DNA of 64,000 bases from DATIHF01 sp035480955 (GCA_035480955.1 DATIHF010000006.1:1-64000), one strand, 5' to 3'; shown: positions 7,472 to 15,327, numbered from the stretch's first letter. The notes: a model not told the origin generated them from the letters alone. A program made the numbers and translations.

Positions 7472-8710
7472 TTAACTTACTTCTTTGTGCAAACTTTCCA
7501 AAAACTCGGCATTTGAGGAAGTTTTGGACAGTCTTTCAACCAAAAGTTCGGTTCTTTCCAATTCGTTCAAAGCCTCAAGCATTCTTCTGAGCCTCCAAAC
7601 GCGTTGCAGTTTTTCCTCACCGAGCAGTTTTTCTTCATTTCTGGTGCCAGAGCGGGAAACATCAATTGCTGGGAAAATTCGGCGTTCGGCAAGCGAGCGA
7701 TCCAGATGAAGCTCCATATTTCCAGTTCCTTTAAACTCTTCATAAATCAAATCATCCATTCTTGAACCAGTGTCCACCAGCGAAGTAGCCAAAATGGTCA
7801 GAGAACCGCCATTTTCAAAATTTCTCGCTGCACCAAAGAATTTTTTCGGTGGGTAAAGAGCGACCGGATCAAAACCTCCGGAAAGAGTTCGACCAGAAGG
7901 TGGTAAGGCAAGGTTGTAGGCCCTTCCTAGTCTGGTCATCGAATCAAGCAGAATAACAACGTCTTTGTCGGTTTCAACGAGTCTCTTGGCCCTCTCGAGA
8001 GCGATTTCGGCCACTCTAGTCTGGGCTTCGGGTGGTTCATCAAAATTGGAAGAGAAAACTTCACCTTTTACGGAGCGGGAAATGTCGGTTGCTTCTTCTG
8101 GTCTTTCTCCGATTAATACAGCCATGAGGTGAATCTTAGGATAATTTTCCGCAATTCCGTGGGCGAGATCTTTCAAAATAGTGGTTTTTCCCGCTTTGGG
8201 CGGGGAAACGATCATTCCTCTTTGTCCAAACCCAATCGGGGCGAGGAGGTCAATCATTCGGGTCGACATGGGTAGCTTGCCTGTTTCAAGATTGAGTTGC
8301 TTGTCCGGGTAGATCGCGACCATATTTTCAATTTTCTTGCGCTTCATGGCTGCTTCTGGAGCTAAACCATTAACTTTTTCAACTTTGAGCATACCGAAAT
8401 AGCGTTCCGTGTCTTTAGGCGGACGCACTTCACCTTCGACCTCATCTCCCGGTCGGATATCAAAACGGCGAATTTGTGATTGGGAAATATAAATGTCACC
8501 GGCTCCTGGATTGACACCACCAGCACGCAAAAATCCGTAACCTTCGCTCATTAGCTCGAGTACACCGGTGCCGCGAGTCGGTTTACCAGAGTAACTTGAA
8601 CTATTGGAAAAACCCGGTTCACGCTCAGGTGTTGGTGCTGTATTTACTTCAGGAGAAACTGCTTCAATAGACTTTTCGGCCTCTTCTTTAGCAACTTTTT
8701 TTACTGGCAT
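7472..8710 (-). CDS. rho: Transcription termination factor Rho
   Basis: A 412-aa hexameric RNA helicase that ends transcription. The N-terminal 45 residues are a short low-complexity extension. The cold-shock-like RNA-binding domain is about 47-115 (GYGFLR, DIYIS). The RecA-type motor follows: P-loop PPKAGKTT (170-177), Walker B in VVILLDSMTRLGRAYN, then the Q/R-loop region SGGFDP. Length and order are standard, without a large insert. The start codon has no Shine-Dalgarno and follows a leader with a 10-bp inverted repeat that may mediate self-control. Confidence 0.97.
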   Translation of the reverse strand: MPVKKVAKEEAEKSIEAVSPEVNTAPTPEREPGFSNSSSYSGKPTRGTGVLELMSEGYGFLRAGGVNPGAGDIYISQSQIRRFDIRPGDEVEGEVRPPKDTERYFGMLKVEKVNGLAPEAAMKRKKIENMVAIYPDKQLNLETGKLPMSTRMIDLLAPIGFGQRGMIVSPPKAGKTTILKDLAHGIAENYPKIHLMAVLIGERPEEATDISRSVKGEVFSSNFDEPPEAQTRVAEIALERAKRLVETDKDVVILLDSMTRLGRAYNLALPPSGRTLSGGFDPVALYPPKKFFGAARNFENGGSLTILATSLVDTGSRMDDLIYEEFKGTGNMELHLDRSLAERRIFPAIDVSRSGTRNEEKLLGEEKLQRVWRLRRMLEALNELERTELLVERLSKTSSNAEFLESLHKEVS

Positions 8711-8722
8711 AAATTCTTATTT

Positions 8723-8783
8723 ATATCGAGCACATTTAGATTTTATTAAATTTTTGCTTTTTAGCAGGATTTCTGCTCGATAT
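8723..8783 (-). promoter_or_regulatory. Inverted repeat in the rho leader
   Basis: ATATCGAGCA (8723-8732) and TGCTCGATAT (8774-8783) are perfect complements, with a smaller AGCAG/CTGCT hairpin inside the loop. The element ends 12 nt before the rho start codon and could control rho translation or provide an autoregulatory site. Confidence 0.5.
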
Positions 8784-8847
8784 ATTTTCTTGGTTATTTA
8801 GCTGTTTTTCTTTTGGAAACTTTCTTTGGGGCTAAACCGCCACCATT

Positions 8848-8875
8848 TAAACACACCCTCCATCAGCTTGTCAAT
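8848..8875 (-). promoter_or_regulatory. Probable rho promoter
   Basis: On the minus strand TTGACA is followed after about 17 bp by TTTAAA. It would give a leader of about 130 nt carrying the inverted repeat at 8723-8783. Confidence 0.45.
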
Positions 8876-8877
8876 AC

Positions 8878-10074
8878 TTATCTTCTTCTATCGGAACCCA
8901 AGTAATGCAGTGAGAAAGGCTCGACTGCATGAGAACCAAAGCGTTTATTGAGTGTATCGATCCTTTTTTCCAACTCTAATCTTTTATCATGTGCACCATC
9001 AAAAAGAGAAGGCTGAATAGTTTCGCTTCCAAATTGCGAGAGTCCGATCCCAACCAGACGCAGAGGAGTTTGGTGATCCCAAATCTCTTGCAAGAGAGTC
9101 TCAGCCAAATCATAAATTTCCTTGGTAACATTGGTTGAGGAGGGCAGTACTCTTTGACGGCTGAGGGTACGGAAATCTTTATAGCGAATGCAAACATAAA
9201 CCGTGCGGCCAGAATAGCCTTCTGCGCGAGCCTCAGCACCAACTTTCTCAGTGAGTTTACGAAGCATCGCCAAAATAAAATTCTCTTCTGGAGTGTCTTT
9301 GTAGAAAGTTTCCGAGCGAGAAATGCTTTTGACTTCGGTCCTAACTTTAAACCAAATGTTATCGACCCCGTTGGCTGCTTCCCAAAGATTGATGGCAAAC
9401 TGGCCCCAATTTTCGATCCGCTTGTAGGGAACACTAGCGAGCTCTCCTAAAGTCGCGACGCCAAGATTGTGAAAATACTTTTCCATCTTGTGGCCGATAC
9501 CCGGTAAGTCTTTGAGCGGTAGGGGAGCGAGAAACTTTTTCTCTTGACCCTCTGGCACATAAGTAAAACCATCTGGTTTATGAAAGTCCGAGCCGACTTT
9601 GGCGCAAACTTTGGTAGCTGCTAGTCCAATGGAAGCGGTGATCCCAACTTCTTTTTGGACAGCCGCTCTGATTTGCTCGGCAACAACTGCTAGATCGGGA
9701 TACAGTATTTCCGTGTTGGAAAAATCCAGAAAACACTCGTCTAGTCCAACCTGCTCGACACGAGGAGCATAGCGAGCCGCAATTTCCATAACGGCCTCAG
9801 AACAGCGAATGTAGTCCTCATAATGTCCACCAACGACGATCGCATCAGGACAGAGGCGCAGGACTTGGTAAAGTGGCATGCCCGCTCCAACACCAAATTT
9901 ACGAGCTTCGTAGCTAGCGGTCGCGATGACGCCTCGAGGGACCGCGTGGCCGTGGTGATTGGTGTTGCCGACGACGATTGGTTTACCCTTCAAAGAAGGA
10001 TCGAGCATTATCTCAACACTGGCAAAGAAACAATCCAGGTCAAGATGCATCCAAGAGGAACGTGAAGCTGACAT
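8878..10074 (-). CDS. dinB: DNA polymerase IV (Y-family translesion polymerase)
   Basis: A 398-aa Y-family polymerase that copies past damaged bases. The first catalytic Asp is in MHLDLDCFFAS. The steric-gate and fingers region reads IATASYEARKFGVGAGMP. The second carboxylate pair is in GLDECFLDF, where the usual S-I before D-E is G-L. Thumb and little-finger domains follow to about residue 395. The C-terminus has no clear clamp-binding peptide, though IQPSLFDG near residue 355 resembles one. AT-rich TATTATATATAG immediately precedes the ATG, so a nearly leaderless mRNA is likely. Confidence 0.93.
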   Translation of the reverse strand: MSASRSSWMHLDLDCFFASVEIMLDPSLKGKPIVVGNTNHHGHAVPRGVIATASYEARKFGVGAGMPLYQVLRLCPDAIVVGGHYEDYIRCSEAVMEIAARYAPRVEQVGLDECFLDFSNTEILYPDLAVVAEQIRAAVQKEVGITASIGLAATKVCAKVGSDFHKPDGFTYVPEGQEKKFLAPLPLKDLPGIGHKMEKYFHNLGVATLGELASVPYKRIENWGQFAINLWEAANGVDNIWFKVRTEVKSISRSETFYKDTPEENFILAMLRKLTEKVGAEARAEGYSGRTVYVCIRYKDFRTLSRQRVLPSSTNVTKEIYDLAETLLQEIWDHQTPLRLVGIGLSQFGSETIQPSLFDGAHDKRLELEKRIDTLNKRFGSHAVEPFSLHYLGSDRRR

Positions 10075-10162
10075 ACTATATATAATAATCCGAAATTTGG
10101 CCGAAGTTTACAAGAGAGTCAAACTGTAGTTTACTGAATTAAACCCGAACAATATTATCTAC

Positions 10163-10191
10163 TTGCGGAAGAAACTGTAGAGCAGTATATT
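10163..10191 (+). promoter_or_regulatory. Promoter of a second free-standing RNA
   Basis: TTGCGG (10163-10168), 17 bp, TATATT (10186-10191), with a predicted start near 10198 and no coding frame downstream. Confidence 0.55.
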
Positions 10192-10197
10192 TTTAGA

Positions 10198-10470
10198 TAA
10201 GCCTTTCTGCTGAAAGTTGTGTAGGGGAGAGACGCACGACTGCCTAGGTGACAAGTACTCCACTCTGATTTCGAAAGGGGGTGCGAACGTATGGTCAGCA
10301 TTTTCTCCCCTTAAAGAACAAACGCCGGGGAGTCACCCAGCAAAAGGTCCCAACGCTATTTTTGAGTCGAAGGTAGAGCGGCTTTGTCCGGTCCGGGAGC
10401 GAAGCACACAGGTGACGACAAAGGTCATCGAAAGCTTCATCTGCCTTCGACACTTTTCCCCAAAAGAAAA
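10198..10470 (+). ncRNA. Candidate structured RNA, about 270 nt, unassigned
   Basis: A non-coding stretch between dinB and the convergent desaturase-like gene. AGGGGAGA (10223-10230) pairs with TCTCCCCT (10304-10311). GTCGAAGGTAGA (10366-10377) pairs with TCTGCCTTCGAC (10440-10451) for 12 bp, enclosing CTTTGTC/GACAAAG. The only longer frame (10217-10486) lacks a ribosome site and has no protein-like character. I did not find RNase P, tmRNA or SRP RNA signatures. The 3' end is uncertain because the plus-strand terminator is weak. Confidence 0.5.
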
Positions 10471-10498
10471 ACCGCCCTTTTACTAAAGAAGCGGTTTT
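10462..10498 (-). terminator. Rho-independent terminator of the desaturase-like gene
   Basis: On the minus strand AAAACCGC and GCGGTTTT form a hairpin followed by TTCTTTT. The stem is symmetric and could also stop the plus-strand RNA weakly. Confidence 0.7.
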
Positions 10499-10520
10499 AG
10501 ACTCTCTGTCTTTCCGTTTT

Positions 10521-11543
10521 TCACACTGCTTTGGCTGAAACTAAGGTAAACGTACCATCGGTGTTCAATTCATATATGTTTACAGCACCATCTTCAACAT
10601 GCGGATTTCTGTCAACACCTTTTGCCACCTTTTCTGTTAACCGAATCAAAGAATCAACCGGCAATTTGTTCCATTCTTTGATAGCTCTCAAAACCGCAGT
10701 GTTGTCTTCAAGCCCAAATTTATTTCGAGCATCTTTGATCACACTTATTGGGACTCTTAGGGAAGAGACCCCTGATTCCATGATTGCTTTAACAAAAGCT
10801 TCGGGATCAGAAAGGGTGATCTTTGGCATCCGATACTTTTTCAAGACATCGAATATCGCTTGAAATGTCTCACTAGGGAAATATTTCATATCCACCAGAA
10901 GGTTCAAGAGAAAATTAGCTAGGTGTGCTGACTCATCTCTCCAGAGCAGATAGAAAATGTACGACCAACCACGATAGATCGGGTGCCCATTTCCATCTAC
11001 TGGACTTCCTTGTTCTCTCCATGCCAGGCGCATTAGCTGGTAGTAGTTTCTTCCAGTGTTGTCTTCTTGTCCTACTGTAAAGACACCACCACGAATTATG
11101 GTTGGCTTTAACCCTGTTTGGCTTTCAAAGCTCCAAGATCCTCTGATAGCCACATCTTGAAACTGATCAATTTCTTCACGTGTGTACCAATCTGAGTCTA
11201 TCAATCCCAACAACAAGACAAGGTAGTGTGCTCTTTCTTCACCGCCCCAAATCTCATAGATGTCTCGACCAACTTGGCTTGACCCTGAGGTTAAGAAACC
11301 TTCAGCTGTGTATCTTGCTTCCAAACTTTCAACCTCAAAGAAGCCTGGGACCATAACTTTCAAATTATCACTATAGTTAAAGTGGTCTGCTGTGACTCCC
11401 TCTCGAGCTATTTGAAATGGATCCCAAAATCTATTTGCCTTTCTCTTCTTATAGTTGTATCTCTCCGCCAAAACCCGTTTCTCACTCTCAACTGCAGCAA
11501 GTTTGCCTTCGAGAGTGATTGGGTTTGCAAGTTGAGTAACCAT
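10521..11543 (-). CDS. Ferritin-like diiron protein of the acyl-ACP desaturase type
   Basis: A 340-aa soluble helical protein with two E/D-E-x2-H motifs: E102-E103-x2-H106 (GGEERAHY) and D203-E204-x2-H207 (RDESAHLAN), about 100 residues apart. This is the diiron arrangement of the FA_desaturase_2 family (plant stearoyl-ACP desaturase, mycobacterial DesA1/DesA2). That family uses O2 and reduced ferredoxin. Related proteins may instead be oxygenases, so the substrate is open. Start at ATG 11543, with GGAGGGAG just upstream. The GTG at 11558 lies inside that ribosome site. It is a single-gene unit with promoter and terminator. No acyl carrier protein gene is visible nearby. Confidence 0.7.
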   Translation of the reverse strand: MVTQLANPITLEGKLAAVESEKRVLAERYNYKKRKANRFWDPFQIAREGVTADHFNYSDNLKVMVPGFFEVESLEARYTAEGFLTSGSSQVGRDIYEIWGGEERAHYLVLLLGLIDSDWYTREEIDQFQDVAIRGSWSFESQTGLKPTIIRGGVFTVGQEDNTGRNYYQLMRLAWREQGSPVDGNGHPIYRGWSYIFYLLWRDESAHLANFLLNLLVDMKYFPSETFQAIFDVLKKYRMPKITLSDPEAFVKAIMESGVSSLRVPISVIKDARNKFGLEDNTAVLRAIKEWNKLPVDSLIRLTEKVAKGVDRNPHVEDGAVNIYELNTDGTFTLVSAKAV

Positions 11544-11596
11544 GGACTCTCCCTCCACGAGACTAACCGCAGTTAGACGCTTGATTGCTTGAAGAC

Positions 11597-11602
11597 ATTA
11601 TA
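11597..11602 (-). promoter_or_regulatory. -10 box of the desaturase-like gene
   Basis: A consensus TATAAT on the minus strand, 53 nt before the start. The -35 is not clear. Confidence 0.45.
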
Positions 11603-11617
11603 ACAAAAATAAAGGGA

Positions 11618-12418
11618 TTAAACTTTGGACTTTCGCCAGCCAGCAGAAACCGCTTCAGACTCACTGCAAAACCATTTCTCACCTTTTGATTCGTCAATCG
11701 TGGTTTGCTCGTAATAGCGCCCACCAGGAACATGGTAAATTTTCTCCCCAGAACTGCTGATATTGCCTTTGATCGTACATTGTCCAGAAGTCGGAGCGAG
11801 AGTTACTTGGTAATTGGTGCTGGTCGCTCCCTGGACAGAGCAGGTGCTCCAGAGTCCAAGATTGTTGTCCCGTGCGTAGTTTTCTGCCTCTTGAAACTGT
11901 TTTTGAAACTTAACATCGGGTGGAAAAGTAGCGACTCGGGCAAACCCTTGCCTCACCAAGGTGTCGTTGATGAAATTATCACCAAGATAGACATAGCGCA
12001 GCAGTCGGCCGTATCTATCCGTTTCAGAAACGTCTTTGACAAGTTTGACCTTTTTGCCTTCAACCAGCTCTTTATTTTTTGCGGAGGCTTCTTTGCCGTA
12101 ACACTGTACCGTCTTGCGCGGGTCGACTGTCTCGGGAGTGTCCATGCCAATATAGCGCACTTTTTGCCCACCTGAAATCTCGATCGTGTCCCCATCGACT
12201 ACTTTGGTAACCAAAACCCCGTCCGTTGTTTTCTCAGAGGTTTGAGAAGTCGAATTGGAGTTAGGCGAAGTTGGGTTAGAAGTTTGGGAAGTTGATTTAG
12301 TAGAATTTTCTTGTTTGGCAGAGTTAGCGGAATTTTCCGTAGTAAAATTTTGCCCGGCGAAAAAAGCGATGAGAATGAGGAAGAGAATCAAGAGTGGGAA
12401 GAAAAGTTTTTGTCTCAT
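11618..12418 (-). CDS. Secreted staphylococcal-nuclease-like protein
   Basis: An extracellular thermonuclease-type phosphodiesterase of about 266 aa. A membrane or signal segment covers residues 5-22, followed by a Ser/Thr/Asn linker to about 64. The SNase OB-fold is about 66-195, with the active-site pattern RYIGMDTPE and a later Arg in DRYGRLLRY. A C-terminal segment (about 205-260) has two Cys and an HVPGGRYYEQT motif often fused to SNase domains. Start at ATG 12418, not the upstream ATG at 12436: the -10 box TATTAT ends 7 nt before 12418 and no Shine-Dalgarno is seen. Confidence 0.85.
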   Translation of the reverse strand: MRQKLFFPLLILFLILIAFFAGQNFTTENSANSAKQENSTKSTSQTSNPTSPNSNSTSQTSEKTTDGVLVTKVVDGDTIEISGGQKVRYIGMDTPETVDPRKTVQCYGKEASAKNKELVEGKKVKLVKDVSETDRYGRLLRYVYLGDNFINDTLVRQGFARVATFPPDVKFQKQFQEAENYARDNNLGLWSTCSVQGATSTNYQVTLAPTSGQCTIKGNISSSGEKIYHVPGGRYYEQTTIDESKGEKWFCSESEAVSAGWRKSKV

Positions 12419-12425
12419 TGAGCCA

Positions 12426-12467
12426 ATAATAGACAAGTTTGCAGACTTTTTGAAGTTAGAGTTTAAT
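12426..12467. promoter_or_regulatory. Overlapping divergent leaderless promoters
   Basis: Leftward: TTCAAA, 17 bp, TATTAT (12426-12431), 7 nt, ATG of the nuclease gene. Rightward: TTGCAG (12439-12444), 17 bp, TTTAAT (12462-12467), 8 nt, ATG at 12476. The two core promoters interleave. Confidence 0.55.
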
Positions 12468-12475
12468 TAGATTAA

Positions 12476-12973
12476 ATGAGGTTTGAAAATCCCAAGCTAA
12501 AAGTTGTAATCATCGCAGCACTTTTGTTGATTGCCTTTTTGGCAATGTATCTAGCTCTGAGTGCGGGAGAAACTCATGCGCCAACCCAAACTGCGACTGC
12601 TTCTGCTTTAGCTAAAAATCAGCTCCAAGTTGGTAGCAAAACCATCAGTGTTGAGATGGCCCAAACCTCAAGTGAACTGCGGCAAGGTTTGTCTGACCGA
12701 GAGTCTTTGGAACAGAGTAGCGGAATGTACTTTATTTTAGGAAAAAGAGACTTCACGACTTTCTGGATGAAAGATATGCACTTTCCTCTCGACATCATAT
12801 GGATTGATGGAGATAAAATAGTGGGAATTGTGAAAAACGCTCCTGTCCCAACTACAGGTAATATCCCAACCTTTCCTTCACCAGAGAAAGTAACGAACGT
12901 ACTCGAGGTCAACGCTGGATTTACTCAAACCAACAATATAACTGTGGGTGATTTGGTAAAAATGGAAAACTAA
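12476..12973 (+). CDS. DUF192 family protein, membrane anchored
   Basis: 165 aa. One N-terminal membrane segment (about 8-28) is followed by a DUF192 domain (about 50-163). Family hallmarks are visible: a GLSDRESL-type turn, GMYFIL, FWMKDMHFPLDIIWID, and VLEVNAGF near the end. DUF192 proteins are small extracytoplasmic beta-barrels of unknown activity. Probably leaderless, with the -10 ending 8 nt before ATG. It converges with the 42-aa membrane ORF and overlaps its end by 4 nt. Confidence 0.85.
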   Translation: MRFENPKLKVVIIAALLLIAFLAMYLALSAGETHAPTQTATASALAKNQLQVGSKTISVEMAQTSSELRQGLSDRESLEQSSGMYFILGKRDFTTFWMKDMHFPLDIIWIDGDKIVGIVKNAPVPTTGNIPTFPSPEKVTNVLEVNAGFTQTNNITVGDLVKMEN

Positions 12974-13098
12974 AGATGAGAAAGGATGAGGTAGAGGATT
13001 GCAACCGCAGTTGAGGCGCCAAAGATGAGACCCAAGACTGCACCAGCCCCACTGACAAAAATTTCAAAGAAATCTAGGTTAAGCTTTGACGGATTCAT
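12970..13098 (-). CDS. Small membrane protein, 42 aa
   Basis: A short frame starts at ATG 13098 inside the last codons of the LPxTA gene (20-nt overlap) and stops at 12970. It encodes a polar start, then a Gly/Ala-rich hydrophobic segment typical of one membrane helix (about residues 17-40). The overlap suggests translation by coupling to the upstream gene. It is too short for homology judgement, and coding status is inferred from hydrophobicity and position. Confidence 0.45.
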   Translation of the reverse strand: MNPSKLNLDFFEIFVSGAGAVLGLIFGASTAVAILYLILSHL

Positions 13099-13675
13099 AC
13101 TTTTTAGTTCCCAGGTGAAGGGCGATTCCTGAAGTAATCAATAGAGCACTTACCCAAACGAAAGCATAGTTGTCTTGCTCACCATTAGCGGTGTTTGGCA
13201 AAGTTGAGATTGTTAAGACAGTTGGAGTCACAGGAGTGGCCGGAGTGGCAACTGCTGGGGTAGTCGGAGTTCCGACACCAGGAGTTTCCGGATTTGTAGT
13301 TTCATTTTTAGGTTTGTGACCACACCAACCTTCGTTGTCGTCTTCAAAGTCGTCATCGTTTCCACAACCATTGTTGCCGTCTTGATCAGCTTTATCGACT
13401 CCACCACCCATACCAGGTTTATCTAAACCAGTGTTAAGACGGTCAGGACCCTTGCCATTGTTATCAGGGTCAGAGTTTGATTTACCTTGAGTGAGAGAAC
13501 CACCCTGCTCAACAGAACGATCCTTTCCTGAGGGGTGAGCGTTATCACCAGAGTCTGGTGTGTCGTAAACAATTTCAGATTTATTTGAATGAGAGTTACT
13601 GGCAAATGCGGGAGTAGCCGCAATAGAGAAAGCGGCAATTAATGTAAGACTTATAGTTGTGAGTTTCTTAATCAT
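13079..13675 (-). CDS. Exported surface protein with LPxTA-type sorting signal
   Basis: 198 aa. A classic signal peptide ends near AFA at residue 26. The middle is Asp/Asn/Gly-rich, with two Cys near 104 and 118 and several DxDxDG-like acidic runs that could bind calcium. A Thr/Pro spacer leads to LPNTA (159-163), then a hydrophobic helix and a basic tail. This is the order of a sortase sorting signal of the LPxTA class. No sortase gene is in the window. The promoter is near-consensus and leaderless. Confidence 0.75.
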   Translation of the reverse strand: MIKKLTTISLTLIAAFSIAATPAFASNSHSNKSEIVYDTPDSGDNAHPSGKDRSVEQGGSLTQGKSNSDPDNNGKGPDRLNTGLDKPGMGGGVDKADQDGNNGCGNDDDFEDDNEGWCGHKPKNETTNPETPGVGTPTTPAVATPATPVTPTVLTISTLPNTANGEQDNYAFVWVSALLITSGIALHLGTKKYESVKA

Positions 13676-13683
13676 TGAGGAAG

Positions 13684-13713
13684 ATTATATCACAGCTCAT
13701 AGTAGTTTGTCAA
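13684..13713 (-). promoter_or_regulatory. Consensus leaderless promoter of the LPxTA gene
   Basis: On the minus strand perfect TTGACA, 18 bp, perfect TATAAT, 8 nt, ATG at 13675. Both boxes are full consensus, suggesting high expression. Confidence 0.8.
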
Positions 13714-13893
13714 CTATTATAGGTTGTGTCTCGCTCAGGAGTCGGCTAGTATCTTATAGAAAGTGGGGGGGCTATGGAGAGCAAAGGCGGCCGTGAAGAA
13801 GTAAAACGGGCGCCTTATTAATTTGGTTGCTTTGCTTTACTTCTATCCTGTAGTGTGTTAGGGTCGGTGCGTACCTTAACAAGAAGGAGTTAA

Positions 13894-14517
13894 ATGATGG
13901 ATCCCTGGGAAGAAACCTGGGTTAACCATTACGCTGAACTTGGTGTTCCAATGTTCAGTGACGTAAAAGTTTGCAAAAAAGCTTATCGTAAGCAGGCGAT
14001 GAAATATCATACTGACGCGGGTTCTGAGCCAAACAACGCTCGGATGGTAAAACTGAATGCAGCCTTTGAGGTTTTGATCAAAAACCAGGCCAACAAGACA
14101 CGCTACGACCAATATTCCCGTGAAAATAAAATGAGAACAACCTCTGGAACAGGGGCTTCAGCTGGCAGTCCTGGTCCAAGCGGTACCAGAAGAACTCCAC
14201 CAAGTTCGCCTAAACCCCCACCGGCATCACCTAAGGTATACAACCCGGTTATTCGAGTTGAGCACCTAGGGTCAAGATTGAAGACTACAACCGAAGGTGA
14301 GGCGATAGTTGAGAAGTTTGTCGTCCACCACGTCAGTGGAGAATTGCCTCCAAATCCACAGCTAGATATTGAGATTGAGGGAATTTTTGAAGAAGCTTTC
14401 AGTATCGATCAATACCCCAAAAACCGCTTTCCGACGACTGTCGTCGTCAATATCACTCCCCAGTCGACTGGAAGCTATGTCGGCGCGATAAGCTTCCAGA
14501 TCCTTGACCCAGCCTAA
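13894..14517 (+). CDS. J-domain protein with a variant HTD motif and a C-terminal beta domain
   Basis: 207 aa. Residues 10-75 form a J domain, the part of DnaJ that stimulates Hsp70. It has the helix II/III pattern and ends KTRYDQY, but the essential HPD is HTD (39-41). A Ser/Pro-rich linker follows to about 115. The C-terminal 90 residues are predicted beta strands, resembling a small beta-sandwich. AAGGAG precedes ATG 13894 and ATG 13897; the second has better spacing. The stop overlaps the ribosome site of the vWA gene, so the two are probably translated together. With Pro replaced, activation of DnaK is doubtful. Confidence 0.75.
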   Translation: MMDPWEETWVNHYAELGVPMFSDVKVCKKAYRKQAMKYHTDAGSEPNNARMVKLNAAFEVLIKNQANKTRYDQYSRENKMRTTSGTGASAGSPGPSGTRRTPPSSPKPPPASPKVYNPVIRVEHLGSRLKTTTEGEAIVEKFVVHHVSGELPPNPQLDIEIEGIFEEAFSIDQYPKNRFPTTVVVNITPQSTGSYVGAISFQILDPA

Positions 14518-14527
14518 GGAGGCGAGC

Positions 14528-15238
14528 ATGTCTGAGCAAATCGGTTTGGTCGTACGCAAATCCAGCGAGCCAAACAAAAAGTTGAATCCACAAGGGCAGG
14601 CTTACAAGCAAAAGACAAACCCTGTTTTGGATCTTGTTTTTGTGATCGATACGACAGGAAGTATGAGTGACAAGATTGACAGTTTGTTACGCAAATGCCA
14701 AACATTCGTTGATAAGCTAGCTAGCAGAAAGATCGACTGGCGGATTGCAATAGTTGCTTTCGGGGATCTAACAATCCCAGGAGACAAGATCGTCGCCGCT
14801 AGCTTTAGCAATAAGACAGAGACTGTCAAAGACACTCTAGCAAAAATTCCACGCTTTAACGGCGGTGGCAATGAGGGCGAGTCTTCCTTAGAGGCTCTTC
14901 AGAAAGCAATGAGTGTATACCAATTCCGACCAAATGCTATCAAAGCTTTTATCTTGTTGACCGACGAGCCAGCTCTGAAGCACCAAAACAGCCCCGAGAG
15001 AGTCACAAGCAGTCTCAGGGAAAGAGGAATTTTGACTTTTGTGATCGCTCCACCACTTCAATACTATAAAGATATGGCCCAAACAACTGGTGGCAAATGG
15101 TTCCAGATCTCAGCGACAACTGACTTTGACTCTATAATCGATATGCTCATTGGGAGTTTGACCGAGGTTGTCGAAGAAGTACAAGAAATCGCCCAAGGAG
15201 ATGTAGAGAAATACCTTCGACTTAAAGGAGGTCACTAA
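14528..15238 (+). CDS. von Willebrand factor A domain protein
   Basis: 236 aa. A vWA fold covers about residues 30-215, with the MIDAS metal motif DTTGSMS at 41-47 and a later LLTDEP loop. These domains bind partners through a metal ion. No signal peptide or membrane segment is visible, so it is cytoplasmic. Start at ATG 14528, 5 nt after AAGGAGG; the frame is open upstream but that stretch overlaps the J-domain gene. Coupled to the J-domain gene and followed by a terminator, so the two form a two-gene operon. Confidence 0.85.
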   Translation: MSEQIGLVVRKSSEPNKKLNPQGQAYKQKTNPVLDLVFVIDTTGSMSDKIDSLLRKCQTFVDKLASRKIDWRIAIVAFGDLTIPGDKIVAASFSNKTETVKDTLAKIPRFNGGGNEGESSLEALQKAMSVYQFRPNAIKAFILLTDEPALKHQNSPERVTSSLRERGILTFVIAPPLQYYKDMAQTTGGKWFQISATTDFDSIIDMLIGSLTEVVEEVQEIAQGDVEKYLRLKGGH

Positions 15239-15266
15239 CCCTGGATTTTTCCGGGGTTATTTTTTG
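15237..15266 (+). terminator. Rho-independent terminator of the J-domain/vWA operon
   Basis: AACCCTGG (15237-15244) pairs with CCGGGGTT (15251-15258) including one wobble, then ATTTTTT. Confidence 0.85.
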
Positions 15267-15300
15267 CTTAAATAAACTCAGTGTGCTATATAGTCACTAG

Positions 15301-15312
15301 GCACATTCACAA
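15301..15312 (+). promoter_or_regulatory. GCACATTCACAA leader element
   Basis: This 12-mer lies at the predicted transcript start after TTGCTT-17-TATATA (-10 at 15287). The same sequence occurs at 16068-16079, and with one change at 1820-1831, each time directly after the -10 region and ahead of a Shine-Dalgarno. Confidence 0.45.
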
Positions 15313-15327
15313 CCCGATGGAGGGAGA

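Noticed and set aside
7340..8875. Shared TGACAAGCT...GATGGAGGGT in the leaders of the LysM gene and rho
   Set aside because: The words occur in different places relative to the promoters and with different spacing; probably chance.
10217..10486. Open frame of about 89 codons over the second RNA
   Set aside because: No ribosome site, odd composition, and it overlaps long complementary stems; better explained as non-coding RNA.
13773..13820. 15-codon frame upstream of the J-domain gene
   Set aside because: A G-rich stretch lies before it, but it is too short to support and has no further signal.
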